This document shows, piece by piece, positions 41,956-52,176 of a DNA stretch of 52,176 nt. Every line of letters starts with the position of its first letter. Within the stretch, counting starts at the first letter, position 1. The notes below the pieces were generated by a model. That model was not told the origin of the DNA and searched no databases. It was given only the letters and a program-made list of their open reading frames with translations. Where the stretch lies: positions 1-52,176 of the forward strand of contig CANGJB010000021.1 of assembly GCA_947453945.1 (NCBI GenBank). Reading direction: 5' to 3'. A program made the position numbers and the translations under genes. This stretch comes from Sphingomonadaceae bacterium. Lineage in GTDB: Bacteria; Pseudomonadota; Alphaproteobacteria; Sphingomonadales; Sphingomonadaceae.

Positions 41956-44535
41956 TTACTCCACCACGAAGGTCAGCGCTCCATCGCCTTCGTCAATGCG
42001 CACCGCAGCGCCGTCGGGCACTTCGCCCCCCAGCAGCCGCTCGGCCAGCGGATCCTGCACATAGCGCTGCACCGCGCGCTTCAGCGGCCTTGCGCCATAG
42101 ACCGGATCATAGCCCACCCGGCCCAGCCAGCGTTTCGCCGCATCGGTCAGGTCGAGTCCGATCTTGCGGTCCTTGAGCAGCGCCTGCACGCGCGCCACCT
42201 GCAGCTCCACGATCGGTGCCATGTGTTCCTGGCCCAGACGATGGAACAGGATGATCTCGTCCAGCCGGTTGAGGAACTCAGGCCGGAAGTGCGCGCGCAC
42301 CACTTCCATCACCTGCGGCTCGACCTTGCTGACATCCTCGCCCTCTTCCAGATTGGCAAGGTACTGGCTGCCAAGGTTCGAGGTGAGGATGATGAGCGTG
42401 TTGGTGAAATCCACCACGCGGCCCTGCCCATCAGTCAGCCGGCCATCGTCGAGCACTTGCAGCAGCACGTTGAACACGTCCTGATGCGCCTTCTCCACTT
42501 CGTCGAACAGCACGACCTGATAGGGCCGCCGCCGCACCGCCTCGGTCAGCACGCCGCCTTCATCATACCCCACATAGCCCGGAGGCGCGCCGATCAGCCG
42601 GCTTACGGAGTGCTTCTCCATGAACTCAGACATATCGATGCGCACCATCGCGCTGTCGTCGTCAAACAGGAAACCCGCGAGCGCCTTGGTCAGTTCGGTC
42701 TTGCCCACGCCCGTGGGGCCCAGGAACAGGAACGAGCCCAGCGGGCGGTTCGGATCCTGCAAGCCCGCGCGCGCGCGGCGCACCGCCTTGGAAACCGCGA
42801 CTACCGCATCGCGCTGCCCGATCACCCGCTTGCCGATGGTCTCTTCCATCTTGAGCAACTTCTCGCGCTCGCCCTGCAGCATCCGCTCCACCGGCACCCC
42901 GGTCCAGCGGCTGACCACGCCCGCGATATCGTCCGCCGTCACTTCCTCGCGCAGCAAGGCATTCTCCGCCATGCCCTGCGCTTCCGCCAATTGCTTCTCC
43001 AGCTCGGGAATCCGGCCATAGGCAAGCTCCCCCGCCTTGCCGAGGTCGCCCTGCCGCTGCGCCTGCTCCAGCTCAAGCCGCGCACCGTCGAGCGCTTCCT
43101 TGATCTTGCCTTCTGCCGCGATCTTGTCGCGCTCGTTCTGCCAGCGCGTCGTCAGCTCGCTCGATTGCTGCTCAAGGTTCGCCAGTTCCTCGCGCAGCGC
43201 GGTCAGCCGGTCCTTGGAAGCGCTGTCGCTTTCCTTCGCGAGCGCCATGTCCTCGATCTTCAGCTGGATGATCCGCCGGTCGAGGTTCTCGATCTCCTCG
43301 GGCTTGCTTTCCACTTCCATGCGCAGCCGGCTGGCGGCCTCGTCCATCAGGTCGATGGCCTTGTCGGGCAGGAAGCGGTCCGCAATGTAGCGGTTGGACA
43401 GCGTCGCCGCCGCCACAATCGCGCCGTCGGTGATCCGCACGCCGTGGTGCAGCTCATACTTTTCTTTCAGGCCGCGCAGGATCGAGATCGTGTCCTCTAC
43501 AGTCGGCTCACCCACGAACACCGGCTGGAAGCGCCGCTGCAGCGCGGGGTCCTTCTCGACATACTTCTGGTATTCATCGAGCGTGGTCGCGCCGATGCAG
43601 TGCAGCTCGCCGCGCGCTAGCGCCGGCTTCAGCAGGTTGCCTGCATCCATCGCGCCTTCCGATTTGCCCGCGCCGATCAGCGTGTGCATCTCGTCAATGA
43701 ACAGGATGATCTCGCCCTCGGCGCCCTTCACTTCGTCGAGCACGGACTTCAGCCGCTCCTCGAACTCGCCGCGATACTTGGCGCCCGCGATGAGGCTGCC
43801 CATGTCGAGCGACATCAGGCGGCGGTGCTTGAGGCTGTCGGGCACGTCGCCATTGGCGATGCGGATGGCAAGGCCCTCCGCAATCGCGGTCTTGCCCACC
43901 CCCGGCTCGCCAATCAGCGCGGGGTTGTTCTTCGTCCGCCGCGCCAGAATCTGGATCGTGCGGCGGATTTCCTCGTCGCGCCCGATCACGGGATCGAGCT
44001 TGCCCTCGCGCGCCGCCTCGGTCAGATCGCGGGCATATTTCTTCATCGCCTCATAGGCGTTCTCCGCCCCGGCGCTGTCCGCCGTGCGGCCTCCTCGAAG
44101 GGCTGTGATCGCCGCTTCCAGCGCCTGCGCCGTCACGTTCGCGGTCTTGAGCGCCTGCCCTGCCGCGGTCGTGCTGGCGAGCGTGAGCGCCACCAGCATC
44201 CGTTCCACGGTCACATAAGCATCGCCAGACTTGGCCGCGATCTGCTCGGCAGAATCGAGCACGCGCACGGCATCGTTATCCAGCCCCGGCGTCTGCTGCG
44301 CACCGCCGCCCGAAACGGCCGCGATCTTGGCCAGTGCCTTGTCCGTCTCGGCGAGCGCCACGGAAGCCGTGCCCCCGGCACGCTGGATCAGCCCGGAAGC
44401 CATGCCCTCGGTGTCTTCGAGCAAGGCCTTCAGCACATGTTCGGGCGCGATACGCTGGTGGTTCATGCGGATGGCAACGGTTTGCGCCGCCTGCAGAAAG
44501 CCCTTGGCGCGGTCGGTGAATTTTTCGAGGTTCAT
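41956..44535 (-). CDS. clpB: ATP-dependent chaperone ClpB
   Basis: An 859-residue ClpB disaggregase, which works with DnaK to pull apart protein aggregates after heat shock. N-domain: [18 protein letters not shown]. First AAA+ module: Walker [16 protein letters not shown], then a coiled-coil M domain (about 400-520, [20 protein letters not shown]). Second module: Walker [16 protein letters not shown] and [17 protein letters not shown] at 44535 is the family start; the frame is open 18 codons further upstream. No sigma-32 promoter could be made out with confidence. Confidence 0.97.
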   Translation of the reverse strand: MNLEKFTDRAKGFLQAAQTVAIRMNHQRIAPEHVLKALLEDTEGMASGLIQRAGGTASVALAETDKALAKIAAVSGGGAQQTPGLDNDAVRVLDSAEQIAAKSGDAYVTVERMLVALTLASTTAAGQALKTANVTAQALEAAITALRGGRTADSAGAENAYEAMKKYARDLTEAAREGKLDPVIGRDEEIRRTIQILARRTKNNPALIGEPGVGKTAIAEGLAIRIANGDVPDSLKHRRLMSLDMGSLIAGAKYRGEFEERLKSVLDEVKGAEGEIILFIDEMHTLIGAGKSEGAMDAGNLLKPALARGELHCIGATTLDEYQKYVEKDPALQRRFQPVFVGEPTVEDTISILRGLKEKYELHHGVRITDGAIVAAATLSNRYIADRFLPDKAIDLMDEAASRLRMEVESKPEEIENLDRRIIQLKIEDMALAKESDSASKDRLTALREELANLEQQSSELTTRWQNERDKIAAEGKIKEALDGARLELEQAQRQGDLGKAGELAYGRIPELEKQLAEAQGMAENALLREEVTADDIAGVVSRWTGVPVERMLQGEREKLLKMEETIGKRVIGQRDAVVAVSKAVRRARAGLQDPNRPLGSFLFLGPTGVGKTELTKALAGFLFDDDSAMVRIDMSEFMEKHSVSRLIGAPPGYVGYDEGGVLTEAVRRRPYQVVLFDEVEKAHQDVFNVLLQVLDDGRLTDGQGRVVDFTNTLIILTSNLGSQYLANLEEGEDVSKVEPQVMEVVRAHFRPEFLNRLDEIILFHRLGQEHMAPIVELQVARVQALLKDRKIGLDLTDAAKRWLGRVGYDPVYGARPLKRAVQRYVQDPLAERLLGGEVPDGAAVRIDEGDGALTFVVE

Positions 44536-44955
44536 GGTGCGAACGTCCTCCTGATGCACAGAAGGTAGTGTGTCATTTCGGCCACACAAGGATCTGGATC
44601 AAATTTCCGCCAGTCCATCTGCGTTCCTTCAAGGCATTCGTCTTCCACCGGCCGGGCATTGCCTGTCCTACATGGCCCCATCCCGCTATCATCCGGGGCC
44701 ATGACAGTAGGCCGCATCCCTCCGCTGCACGCCCTGATCGCCCCAGTCGATCACAAAACCGCTACTGATCGATTGCAATTATTCCTCAGGACCGTGTCAA
44801 CCGTGTCAACTTGGTCGCTCTGCCCCCGTCTTTCGGGGCAAACGGCCCATCTCGCTCATTTTGCTTCTGTTCAGCCGCGCCGTGCTCTGAAACAAAGCGA
44901 CCACATCACCAAGCGCGGCCGCCCCATGGCGCGCCGCACCAGCCGCAGGATTCCC
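44536..44955. other. 420-bp intergenic region between clpB and the M16 peptidase
   Basis: No convincing gene. Contents: the promoters of two divergent genes; an inverted repeat ATGGCCCC/GGGGCCAT (44672-44702); and the tandem 9-mer ACCGTGTCA twice (44791-44808). On the minus strand that tandem reads GTTGACACGGTTGACAC, so it contains two TTGACA -35-like elements, one of them 17 bp from TGCAAT. Short open frames here have no family match. Confidence 0.5.
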
Positions 44956-47862
44956 ATGCCCCGTTCGCTGCCCTTGGCAACCCTTCTCGCGCTTCCCGTC
45001 ATGCTCGCCGCCGTGCCTGCGCTCGCCGCCAAGCCCGCGCCTGCCCCCGCCGATCCGGTGCTCTCGCTCAAGGCCGCGCCGGTCGCCGATCTCGTCAAAG
45101 CGGTGAGCATCCCCTACGAGCGCTTCGCCCTGCCCAACGGGCTTACCGTGCTGGTCCATACCGATCGCAAAGCGCCGGTCGTCGCGCTCTCGGTATGGTA
45201 CAAGGTCGGCTCCAAGAACGAGCCGCGCGGCAAGACCGGGTTCGCCCATCTCTTCGAACACCTGATGTTCAACGGCTCGGAAAACGCACCGAATGACTAC
45301 TTCGGCCCGATGAAGGAAGTCGGCGCGACCGACCTCAACGGCACCACCTGGTTCGATCGCACCAACTACTACGAGACCGCGCCGGTGGGCGCGCTCGACC
45401 GCGCGCTGATGCTCGAAAGCGACCGCATGGGCCATTTGCTCGGCGCGGTGACGCAGGAGAAGCTCGATAACCAGCGCGGTGTCGTCCAGAACGAGAAGCG
45501 CCAGGGCGACAACGCCCCCTTCGGCCTGATCGAATACGAAGAGTACGAAACGCTCTACCCCGCCGGGCATCCTTATCACCACACCACCATCGGCTCGATG
45601 GCGGATCTCGATAGCGCGAGCCTCGATGACGTGCGCGGCTGGTTCCGGGATCACTACGGGCCCAACAATGCGGTGCTGGTGCTGGCGGGCGATATCGATC
45701 TCACCACTGCGCGCGCCAAAGTGGAAAAGTGGTTCGGCGAAATTCCGGCCGGGCCAGCCGTCCAGCCGGTGAGCGTGCCCGTGCCCACCCTGCCCGCGCC
45801 CGTCAGCCGCACGCTTCAGGATGCCGTCGCCACCACGCGCGTCTACCGGATGTGGGCGATCCCCGGGCTGGACAATCCCGACTACCTGCCACTGCAAGTC
45901 GGCGGCATGATCCTTGGCGGCCTCGCCAGTTCGCGGCTCGATGATGCGCTGGTGCGCGGCGCGCAAACTGCCGTTGCCGCCTCCGCCCATGCCGATATCT
46001 TCGCACAGGGCGGCCAGTTCATCATGGAAGCCGATGTAAAGCCCGGTGCAGACCCGGCCAAGGTCGGCGCCGGACTCGATGCGCAGCTCACCCGGCTCAT
46101 GACGACGGGGCCGACCGCCGATGAACTGGCGCGTGCCGCCACACAGTTTGCCGCAGGGCAGATCCGCTCGCTCGAATCCGTTGGCGGCGGCGGCAAGGCC
46201 GCAACGCTGGCCGAAGGGCTGCTCTATTCCGGCGATCCGGCGCACTACCGCCGCGAACTCGAAGCCGCCGCGAAGCTCACCCCCGCCATGGTGCGTGATG
46301 CCATGGCGCGCTGGCTCAAGCGCCCGGTGTTCGCGCTGACCGTGGAGCCCGGCCAGCGCACGATTGGCGGCGAGGCGCGTGGCGGCGATGCGGGGCTGGC
46401 CCCTGCCGTGCCGGCACCGGCTGCCCCTGCCGCGCTTGCAGCATCAGCGCCGGCGGCAGATCGCGGCGCGATCCCGACCGCCGGCGATGTGCCTTCGCTC
46501 GATTTTCCTGCCATCGAACGCGCCAGCCTCAAGAACGGTATCAAAGTCGTCTTCGCGCGGCGTAGCGCGGTGCCCGTCGTCTCGGTGCGCATTGCGTTCG
46601 ATGCGGGCTATGCCGCCGATCCGATGGGCGCGCGCGGCACCACCGCACTGCTGCTGCGCCTGATGAACGAGGGCACGACGAGCCTCGATTCCTCCGCGCT
46701 GGCCCGCGCCAAGGAAAAGCTGGGCGCTTCGATTGGCGGCATCGGCCTGCCCGATTCGACCGCGTTCGAACTCAACGCGCTGACCGCCAACCTGGCACCC
46801 TCGCTTGATCTCCTTGCCGAATATGTCCGCCATCCCGCGCTCGCCCCGGCCGAACTGGAGCGCGTGCGCGCGCAGCAGCTCGCCACGATCAAATCAGAGC
46901 GCACCAATCCCTATTCGCTCGCCTCTCGCGTGCTCTATCCGGCGATTTACGGACCCGCGCATCCTTATGGCTATGCCCCCAGCGGCACCGGCGAAGCGGC
47001 GGTGGTCAGCAAGCTGACCCGCACAGACCTTGCCGCGTTCCACGCGCGCTGGCTGCGGCCGGACCGCGCGACGGTCTATGTCGTGGGTGATACCACGCTG
47101 GCGCAAGTAGTCCCGCTGCTCGAAAAGAGCTTCGGCAACTGGCCCGCGAACCGCATGGCCCCGCCGGTGAAGGATTTCTCGGCCCCGATCCCCGTGCCGT
47201 CCCCGCGCATCATTCTGCTTGACCGCCCCGGCTCGCCGCAGTCGATGATCCTTGGCGGCACGGTGATGCCGGTGAAAGGCACGGACGACACTGTCACCCT
47301 GCGCACCGCCAATGATGTGCTCGGCGGCGATTTCCTCAGCCGCATGAACACCAATTTGCGCGAAACCAAAGGCTGGTCCTACGGCGTTTCCAGCGTGATC
47401 AACGACCGCGCAGACCGGCTGATCACCATGATCTACGCACCCGTCCAGACCGATCAGACCGGCCCCTCGATCACCGAACTGCGCGGCGAAATGACGCGCT
47501 ACCTCGGCACCAAGGGCACCACACCCGAAGAAGCCGCGCTCGCAACACAAGGCAGCGCGCGCGAACTGCCCGGCGCGTTCGAAACCTCGGGCGCAGTGCT
47601 CGATGGCGTAGCCAAGATCGAAACCTACAAGCGGCCAGACACCTACTTCGAGAGCCTCCCCGCCCGCTACAAGGCGATGACCCCGGCCGAAATGGACGCA
47701 GCCGCGCGGCAGAGCATCGACCCCAAGGGCCTCGTGTGGGTGGTTGTCGGCGATGCCGCCAAGGTCAAGCCGCAGCTCGAAGGGCTCGGCCTGCCGGTTG
47801 AAGTGCTGAAGGCGGAGAGAGAAAGCGCAGGCGAGCTGGGGACTACCCCAGCTTCGCCTTGA
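44956..47862 (+). CDS. Two-domain M16 family zinc peptidase
   Basis: A 968-residue secreted metalloprotease of the pitrilysin family. It begins with a signal ([24 protein letters not shown]). The N-half has the inverted zinc motif HLFEH (in [13 protein letters not shown]) with the distal glutamate further on ([11 protein letters not shown]); the C-half (from about 490) is a second M16 module ([20 protein letters not shown]) without that motif, and so structural. A Pro/Ala linker joins them. Related proteins degrade peptides in the periplasm. ATG at 44956 has AGGA upstream; ATG at 44926 is an alternative. The 3' end overlaps gatB by 20 bp. Confidence 0.93.
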   Translation: MPRSLPLATLLALPVMLAAVPALAAKPAPAPADPVLSLKAAPVADLVKAVSIPYERFALPNGLTVLVHTDRKAPVVALSVWYKVGSKNEPRGKTGFAHLFEHLMFNGSENAPNDYFGPMKEVGATDLNGTTWFDRTNYYETAPVGALDRALMLESDRMGHLLGAVTQEKLDNQRGVVQNEKRQGDNAPFGLIEYEEYETLYPAGHPYHHTTIGSMADLDSASLDDVRGWFRDHYGPNNAVLVLAGDIDLTTARAKVEKWFGEIPAGPAVQPVSVPVPTLPAPVSRTLQDAVATTRVYRMWAIPGLDNPDYLPLQVGGMILGGLASSRLDDALVRGAQTAVAASAHADIFAQGGQFIMEADVKPGADPAKVGAGLDAQLTRLMTTGPTADELARAATQFAAGQIRSLESVGGGGKAATLAEGLLYSGDPAHYRRELEAAAKLTPAMVRDAMARWLKRPVFALTVEPGQRTIGGEARGGDAGLAPAVPAPAAPAALAASAPAADRGAIPTAGDVPSLDFPAIERASLKNGIKVVFARRSAVPVVSVRIAFDAGYAADPMGARGTTALLLRLMNEGTTSLDSSALARAKEKLGASIGGIGLPDSTAFELNALTANLAPSLDLLAEYVRHPALAPAELERVRAQQLATIKSERTNPYSLASRVLYPAIYGPAHPYGYAPSGTGEAAVVSKLTRTDLAAFHARWLRPDRATVYVVGDTTLAQVVPLLEKSFGNWPANRMAPPVKDFSAPIPVPSPRIILLDRPGSPQSMILGGTVMPVKGTDDTVTLRTANDVLGGDFLSRMNTNLRETKGWSYGVSSVINDRADRLITMIYAPVQTDQTGPSITELRGEMTRYLGTKGTTPEEAALATQGSARELPGAFETSGAVLDGVAKIETYKRPDTYFESLPARYKAMTPAEMDAAARQSIDPKGLVWVVVGDAAKVKPQLEGLGLPVEVLKAERESAGELGTTPASP

Positions 47863-49336
47863 GCACTTCGTTGACCAGACCCGGATTGCCCTTGCCCTGC
47901 ATGGCTTTCATGGTCTGGCCGACGAAGAAGCCGAACAGCGCTTCCTTGCCGCCCTTGTACTGCTCGACCTTGTCGGCATTGGCCGCGAGGACAGCGTCCA
48001 CCGCGGCTTTGATCGCGCCGGTGTCGGAGGTCTGGGTAAGGCCCTCACGCTCGACGATTGCGCCGGGGGTGTTACCGGTTTCGAGCATGATTTCAAGCAC
48101 CTGCTTGGCAGCGCTGCCCGAAATCGTGCCCTTGCCGATGAGCGCGAGCAGCTCGCCGCCCGCCTCGGGGCTGACCGGGCTTTCGAGCAGCCCCTTGCCG
48201 AGCTTGTTGAGCGCACCGAACAGTTCGCTGGTAAGCCAGTTGGCCGCCTGCTTGGCCACTTCGCCTTCGGGCTTGCCCTGCTGGGTGGCACTCTGGGCGA
48301 GCAGCGCTTCGAACCAGCGCGAGGTCTCGACTTCCGCGGTCAGGACGCCGGCGTTGTAGGGCGAGAGGCCGAGCGCGGTTTCATAGCGGTGGCGCTTGGC
48401 ATCGGGGAGTTCCGGCAGGCTCGCGCGGCATTCTTCGACGAACGCGTCGTCGAGTACGATCGGCAGCAAATCGGGATCAGGGAAGTAGCGGTAATCGTGC
48501 GCATCTTCCTTGCTGCGCATCGAGCGCGTCTCGTTGCGGTCCGGATCGTAGAGCCGGGTTTCCTGCACGATCGTGCCGCCGTCTTCGATCAGCGCGACCT
48601 GGCGCTTGGCCTCCTGCTCGACCACGGCCATCACGAAGCGCACCGAATTGACGTTCTTCGTCTCGGTCCGCGTGCCGAACGGTTCACCGGGCTTGCGCAC
48701 GCTGACGTTGACGTCCGCGCGCATCGAGCCCTGATCCATGTTGCCATCGCACGAACCGACATAGCGCAGGATCGTACGCAGCTTGGCGAGATAGGCCCCC
48801 GCTTCCACCGGCGAGCGCAAGTCCGGACGGCTGACGATTTCCATCAGCGCCACGCCCGAACGGTTCAGGTCCACATAGGACATCGTCGGGTGCTGATCGT
48901 GCATCAGCTTGCCCGCGTCCTGTTCAACGTGGATGCGCTCGATCCCGATGGTCTTGGTGCTCTCGGGGTCCTTGTCGTCGAGCTGAACCTCGAGGCTGCC
49001 CTCACCCACGATGGGGTGGTAGAGCTGGCTGATCTGGTAGCCCTGCGGCAGATCGGCGTAGAAGTAGTTCTTGCGGTCAAACCGCGACCACTTGTTGATC
49101 TGCGCGTTGATCGCGATGCCAGTGCGCACCGCCTGGCGGATGCACTCCATGTTGGGCACGGGCAGCATGCCGGGCATCGCCGCATCGACGAGGCTGACCT
49201 GCGTGTTGGGCTCTGCGCCGAACGCCGTGGCCGCGCCCGAAAACAGCTTTGCCTGCGTGCTGATCTGCGCATGGACTTCGAGGCCGACAACGACCTCCCA
49301 CTCACCCGTTGCGCCCTGGATACGATAGCCTGTCAT
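47843..49336 (-). CDS. gatB: Glu-tRNA(Gln)/Asp-tRNA(Asn) amidotransferase subunit B
   Basis: A 497-residue GatB, which binds the misacylated tRNA and activates its glutamate by phosphorylation. The N-domain starts [42 protein letters not shown] and the [15 protein letters not shown] core follow. The C-terminal tail domain (about 340-497) ends [20 protein letters not shown]. Last of the gatC-gatA-gatB run (2 bp gap after gatA). Its 3' end overlaps the convergent peptidase gene. With gatCAB present, tRNA-Gln (3.94 kb) is probably charged by the indirect route. Confidence 0.97.
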   Translation of the reverse strand: MTGYRIQGATGEWEVVVGLEVHAQISTQAKLFSGAATAFGAEPNTQVSLVDAAMPGMLPVPNMECIRQAVRTGIAINAQINKWSRFDRKNYFYADLPQGYQISQLYHPIVGEGSLEVQLDDKDPESTKTIGIERIHVEQDAGKLMHDQHPTMSYVDLNRSGVALMEIVSRPDLRSPVEAGAYLAKLRTILRYVGSCDGNMDQGSMRADVNVSVRKPGEPFGTRTETKNVNSVRFVMAVVEQEAKRQVALIEDGGTIVQETRLYDPDRNETRSMRSKEDAHDYRYFPDPDLLPIVLDDAFVEECRASLPELPDAKRHRYETALGLSPYNAGVLTAEVETSRWFEALLAQSATQQGKPEGEVAKQAANWLTSELFGALNKLGKGLLESPVSPEAGGELLALIGKGTISGSAAKQVLEIMLETGNTPGAIVEREGLTQTSDTGAIKAAVDAVLAANADKVEQYKGGKEALFGFFVGQTMKAMQGKGNPGLVNEVLKAKLG

Positions 49337-49337
49337 C

Positions 49338-50822
49338 TTACCACCACTTCGCCGGACGCGCGGTGAACCCCGCGCGGGCTTCTATCGCGAGCCCTGCATC
49401 GAGCACGCCCTGTTCATCGAACGGGCGGCCGATCAACTGGAGGCCTAGCGGCAGGCCCTGCCGGTCGAGACCCGCAGGAACCGACATCGCAGGCAGGCCG
49501 GCCAGCGAGGCGGGCACGGCGAACACGTCGTTGAGGTACATCGCCAGCGGATCGCTCACCATCTCGCCCAGCCCAAAGGCGGCGGTCGGCGCGGTGGGGG
49601 CGAGGATCACGTCAACGGTCTGGAACGCGTCCATGAAATCGCGGCTGATCAGGGTACGGACCTTCTGCGCCTGCGTGTAGTAGGCATCGTAGAAGCCTGC
49701 CGAGAGCACATAGGTGCCCATGAGGATGCGGCGCTTCACTTCCGCCCCGAACCCGGCAGCGCGGGTGGCGGCGTACATGTCCTGAAGGCCAGCGCCCTGC
49801 GGTAGATCGCGCAGGCCGTAACGCACGCCATCATAGCGCGCGAGGTTCGACGAGGCTTCGGCGGGGGCGATGATGTAGTAGGCGGGCAGCGCATACTTGG
49901 TGTGCGCGAGATTGATGTCGACGATCTCGGCACCCGCATCTTTCAGCCAGGCAATGCCTTCGTCCCATGCGCGGGCGACGTCGGCGTCCATTCCGTCCAT
50001 GCGGTATTCGCGCGGAATGCCCACCTTCTTGCCGCGCAGGTCGGCGTTCAGGTTTGCCTCCCATTCCGGCACCGGCAGATCGAGACTAGTCGAATCCTTG
50101 GGATCAAAGCCGGCCATCGCTTCAAGCATGATCGCGCAATCGCGCACATCGCGCGCCATCGGCCCGGCCTGATCGAGGCTGGACGCGAACGCGACGATGC
50201 CCCAGCGCGAGCAGCGGCCATAAGTCGGCTTGATGCCCGAGATGCCGGTAAAGGCCGCAGGCTGGCGGATCGAGCCACCGGTGTCGGTGCCCGTCGCGGC
50301 CGGGGCGATACGGGCGGAAACCGCCGCAGACGAGCCGCCCGACGATCCGCCGGGGGCGAGCTGCGCAGTATCACCTTCGCGCCGCCATGGCGAAATCACG
50401 TTGCCGAACGCGCTGGTCTCGTTCGAGGAGCCCATCGCGAACTGATCGAGATTGAGTTTGCCGAGCATGCCCGCGCCCGCATCCCACAGCTTCTGGCTGA
50501 CGGTAGATTCGTAAGGCGGCACGAAGTTGCCGAGGATCTGCGAGGCAGCGGTGGTCTTGGTGCCGGTCGTCGCGAAGAGGTCCTTCATGCCGATCGGCAC
50601 ACCGGCCATCTTGCCCAGCGCCTTGCCGGCCGCACGGTCTGCATCGACAGCGGCCGCGGCTTCGAGCGCCTTGTCCGGCGTCAACGTGATGAAGGCGTTC
50701 AGCGCGGGCTGCGCGTCTGCAACGGCGGTGTTGAACGCACCGGCCACTTCGGTCGCACTGAAATCGCCGTTCGCCACGCCTGCGCGGATCGCGGCAACGC
50801 CAAGGTCCGTAAGGTCAGTCAT
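49338..50822 (-). CDS. gatA: Glu-tRNA(Gln) amidotransferase subunit A
   Basis: A 494-residue amidase-signature protein that frees ammonia from glutamine for GatB. The Lys-cisSer-Ser triad is visible: Lys in [10 protein letters not shown] and the serine-rich [21 protein letters not shown]. The [14 protein letters not shown] stretch holds the catalytic nucleophile. The start codon shares its first base with the last base of the gatC stop, so translation is coupled. Confidence 0.97.
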   Translation of the reverse strand: MTDLTDLGVAAIRAGVANGDFSATEVAGAFNTAVADAQPALNAFITLTPDKALEAAAAVDADRAAGKALGKMAGVPIGMKDLFATTGTKTTAASQILGNFVPPYESTVSQKLWDAGAGMLGKLNLDQFAMGSSNETSAFGNVISPWRREGDTAQLAPGGSSGGSSAAVSARIAPAATGTDTGGSIRQPAAFTGISGIKPTYGRCSRWGIVAFASSLDQAGPMARDVRDCAIMLEAMAGFDPKDSTSLDLPVPEWEANLNADLRGKKVGIPREYRMDGMDADVARAWDEGIAWLKDAGAEIVDINLAHTKYALPAYYIIAPAEASSNLARYDGVRYGLRDLPQGAGLQDMYAATRAAGFGAEVKRRILMGTYVLSAGFYDAYYTQAQKVRTLISRDFMDAFQTVDVILAPTAPTAAFGLGEMVSDPLAMYLNDVFAVPASLAGLPAMSVPAGLDRQGLPLGLQLIGRPFDEQGVLDAGLAIEARAGFTARPAKWW

Positions 50823-51124
50823 TACTCAATCACCTTGGGCACGCCGAAGAAGCCATGTTCGCCCGCCGGAGCATTGGAGAGCACCTTGTCGCGAACGCCG
50901 CCGCCGGTCAGCGGATCGGCGCCGACCACGTCATCGCGCAGGCGCTGCTGGTTGGGAATCACCGCCGTCATCGGGGCGATGCCTTCAACGTTCACTTCAC
51001 CGAGCTGCTCGACCCAGGCAAGGATGCCGTTGAGTTCGGGCACCATCGCCGCGATCTCTTCATCGGTCACCTTGATGCGGGCCAGCGAGGCGATCCTGGC
51101 CACCGTGGCGGTGTCTACGGACAT
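50822..51124 (-). CDS. gatC: Glu-tRNA(Gln) amidotransferase subunit C
   Basis: A 100-residue GatC, the small clamp between GatA and GatB. It opens [20 protein letters not shown], a helical hairpin, and ends [17 protein letters not shown] with the conserved P-E/A-x-F-x-V-P-K-V-I tail ([11 protein letters not shown]). First gene of the gat operon, 63 bp after the FKBP stop. Confidence 0.95.
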   Translation of the reverse strand: MSVDTATVARIASLARIKVTDEEIAAMVPELNGILAWVEQLGEVNVEGIAPMTAVIPNQQRLRDDVVGADPLTGGGVRDKVLSNAPAGEHGFFGVPKVIE

Positions 51125-51187
51125 GGCGTTCTTTCAGCGATCTGGGACCAGCCAGCGCGGATGCGCCGACCGGCCGGAAACGGAGAA

Positions 51188-51736
51188 TCAGGGCTGCGGC
51201 AGGCTTTCGGGACCAGCAGCCCCCTTCGGCGCGCCGCCCATCTGCTTTTGCATCTGTTCGAGCATCTGGCGACGCTGCTCGATCTCGGCCGCGCTCTTGA
51301 AATCGAGCAGTTCGACATCGAACGTAAGGTCGCTATTCGCCGGAATCACCACTTCTCCGGTGGAGGGGTTCTTCTGCTCCGCCGCGCCATATGCCAGGCC
51401 AGCGGGGATCAACAGCTTGTACTTGCCGCCGCGCTGCATCTTCTGCAGCCCCTTGCTGAAGCCGGGGATCACGCCCTCGACCGGCATGGCGACCTGCGAG
51501 CCCTTGTCGAATTCCTTGCCGCTCGAAAGATGGCCGGAATAATTGACCAGTACGACATCACCCAGCGTGGGCGAAGGTCCGGAGCCGGCCTTGACGGTTT
51601 CGACAACAAGACCCTGATAGCGCACGGCCCAGGCCGTAGTCGCACCGATCAGCAGCGCGAGAATCACGCCGATCCAGATACGGGTAAGCGATCCCTTGCC
51701 AACCGGCTGGAGCGGAACGCGGGTGATTTCCGACAT
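51188..51736 (-). CDS. Membrane-anchored FKBP-type peptidyl-prolyl isomerase
   Basis: A 182-residue protein: a short cytoplasmic start, a membrane helix (IWIGVILALLIGATTAWAV, about 19-37) and one FKBP domain (VLVNYSGHLSSGKEFDKG, GVIPGFSKGLQKMQRGGKYK, IPAGLAYG, LTFDVELLDF). The catalytic domain should face the periplasm and help protein folding there. A Gln/Met-rich tail (EQRRQMLEQMQKQMGG) follows. ATG at 51736 has AAGGGGAAG just upstream and sets the start; the longer frame is unlikely. Confidence 0.92.
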   Translation of the reverse strand: MSEITRVPLQPVGKGSLTRIWIGVILALLIGATTAWAVRYQGLVVETVKAGSGPSPTLGDVVLVNYSGHLSSGKEFDKGSQVAMPVEGVIPGFSKGLQKMQRGGKYKLLIPAGLAYGAAEQKNPSTGEVVIPANSDLTFDVELLDFKSAAEIEQRRQMLEQMQKQMGGAPKGAAGPESLPQP

Positions 51737-51828
51737 GTCTTCCCCTTTTGTGAAGCCGGCGGGCGGCCTCGATCTCAAGCCTGAAGCGGTACCCGGCAGG
51801 TCCGGAACAGGAGGGCCGGACAAGCGAA

Positions 51829-51852
51829 AGGGCGCCGCGATTACGGCGCCCT
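51829..51852 (-). terminator. Hairpin between rpsU and the FKBP gene
   Basis: A 9-bp stem, AGGGCGCCG with CGGCGCCCT, loop of 6 nt; on the minus strand followed by TTCGCTT. It lies 65 bp after the rpsU stop and is a likely, though not perfect, intrinsic terminator of rpsU. Confidence 0.6.
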
Positions 51853-51916
51853 CTTGGCCCAGCCGGACCCTTATCGCAAGAGGCTAAGGGGCAGCGCGGG
51901 CCGCCCCTTCAGCAGC

Positions 51917-52123
51917 TTACTTGCCGCCGTCGCGCTCAAGCCGCTTGCGTTCCATCTTGCGGGCGCGGCGGACAGCAGCAGCCTTTTCACGGGCGCGCTT
52001 TTCCGACGGCTTTTCAAAGTGACGGCGCAGCTTCATCTCGCGGTACACGCCCTCACGCTGCAGCTTCTTCTTGAGCGCGCGAAGGGCCTGGTCGACATTG
52101 TTGTCGCGAACGAGAATCTGCAT
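51917..52123 (-). CDS. rpsU: 30S ribosomal protein bS21
   Basis: A 68-residue, very basic ribosomal protein. It begins [20 protein letters not shown], then [23 protein letters not shown] and RKMERKR, the S21 pattern of alphaproteobacteria. bS21 helps start-site pairing in initiation. An AGGTG precedes the ATG at 52123. It stands alone, with a hairpin terminator behind it. Confidence 0.96.
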   Translation of the reverse strand: MQILVRDNNVDQALRALKKKLQREGVYREMKLRRHFEKPSEKRAREKAAAVRRARKMERKRLERDGGK

Positions 52124-52176
52124 AAACCGCTACACCTCAATGCTGATGGCGAGAGCCCGCGCCCGCGGGAGTCACC

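Noticed and set aside
44540..44610. Sigma-32 heat-shock promoter of clpB
   Set aside because: CTTG-like and C-rich pieces are present but no pair with correct spacing could be fixed by eye.

Overview
This 52.2 kb window is a GC-rich chromosomal segment of an alphaproteobacterium, most likely a member of the Sphingomonadales close to Novosphingobium. The grounds are the strongly GC-biased third codon positions, the alphaproteobacterial form of SspB, the separate hisE and ybgC-tolQRAB-pal runs, a very small PEP-CTERM protein inside the histidine region, and dispersed inverted repeats of kinds common in sphingomonads. Assignment is by protein recognition only; no database was searched. Most of the window is housekeeping DNA, with one catabolic island.

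Layout. 1-5.3 kb: a partial lipoprotein, a DUF3291 protein behind glmU, a HAD phosphatase, a YghU-type GST, tRNA-Gln(TTG) and a class I/II aminotransferase. 5.3-8.7 kb: isocitrate lyase (aceA) with a 52-residue downstream protein, divergent from a RamB/ScfR-type regulator across a 9-9-9 palindrome. 8.7-16.4 kb: a complex repeat, an exported adenosine-deaminase-like protein, a 34-bp perfect inverted repeat that ends an MFS gene, a 2-oxoglutarate dioxygenase, an atypical SDR, then a GNAT/DUF1285/Nudix/CCA-transferase run. 16.4-25.4 kb (all minus): J-domain protein, the Tol-Pal envelope system (ybgC-tolQ-tolR-tolA-tolB-pal), a HIT protein and histidine genes hisB-hisH-hisA-hisF, a PEP-CTERM mini-protein and hisE. 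25.5-27.1 kb: sspB, a coupled hypothetical gene and gmk.

27.2-36.0 kb is the catabolic island. A minus-strand operon (two different acyl-CoA dehydrogenases, an SDR and an SMP-30 lactonase-like protein) faces a plus-strand group (SDR, ACAD10/11-like acyl-CoA dehydrogenase, zinc alcohol dehydrogenase and an APH-like kinase). Two near-identical palindromes, TTAAYC-GAGA-GRTTAA, lie in front of dehydrogenase genes in the two groups, which suggests one regulon. The SDR + acyl-CoA dehydrogenase + APH-like kinase set resembles the 4-hydroxyacyl-CoA phosphorylation route (LvaA/C/D of levulinate catabolism; mammalian ACAD10/11). The true substrate is unknown.

36.3-41.9 kb: a membrane GGDEF-EAL protein, an MFS transporter, a beta-barrel outer-membrane protein and tRNA hydroxylase TrhO. 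42-47.9 kb: clpB and a two-domain M16 peptidase, separated by 420 bp. 47.8-52.2 kb: gatB-gatA-gatC for Gln-tRNA(Gln) formation, an anchored FKBP peptidyl-prolyl isomerase and rpsU.

I found no CRISPR array, insertion sequence, integrase, prophage or rRNA operon. The points most worth a second look are the catabolic island with its paired operators, the aceA operator, the deaminase-like protein with an altered catalytic motif, and the repeat that has become the end of a coding sequence.
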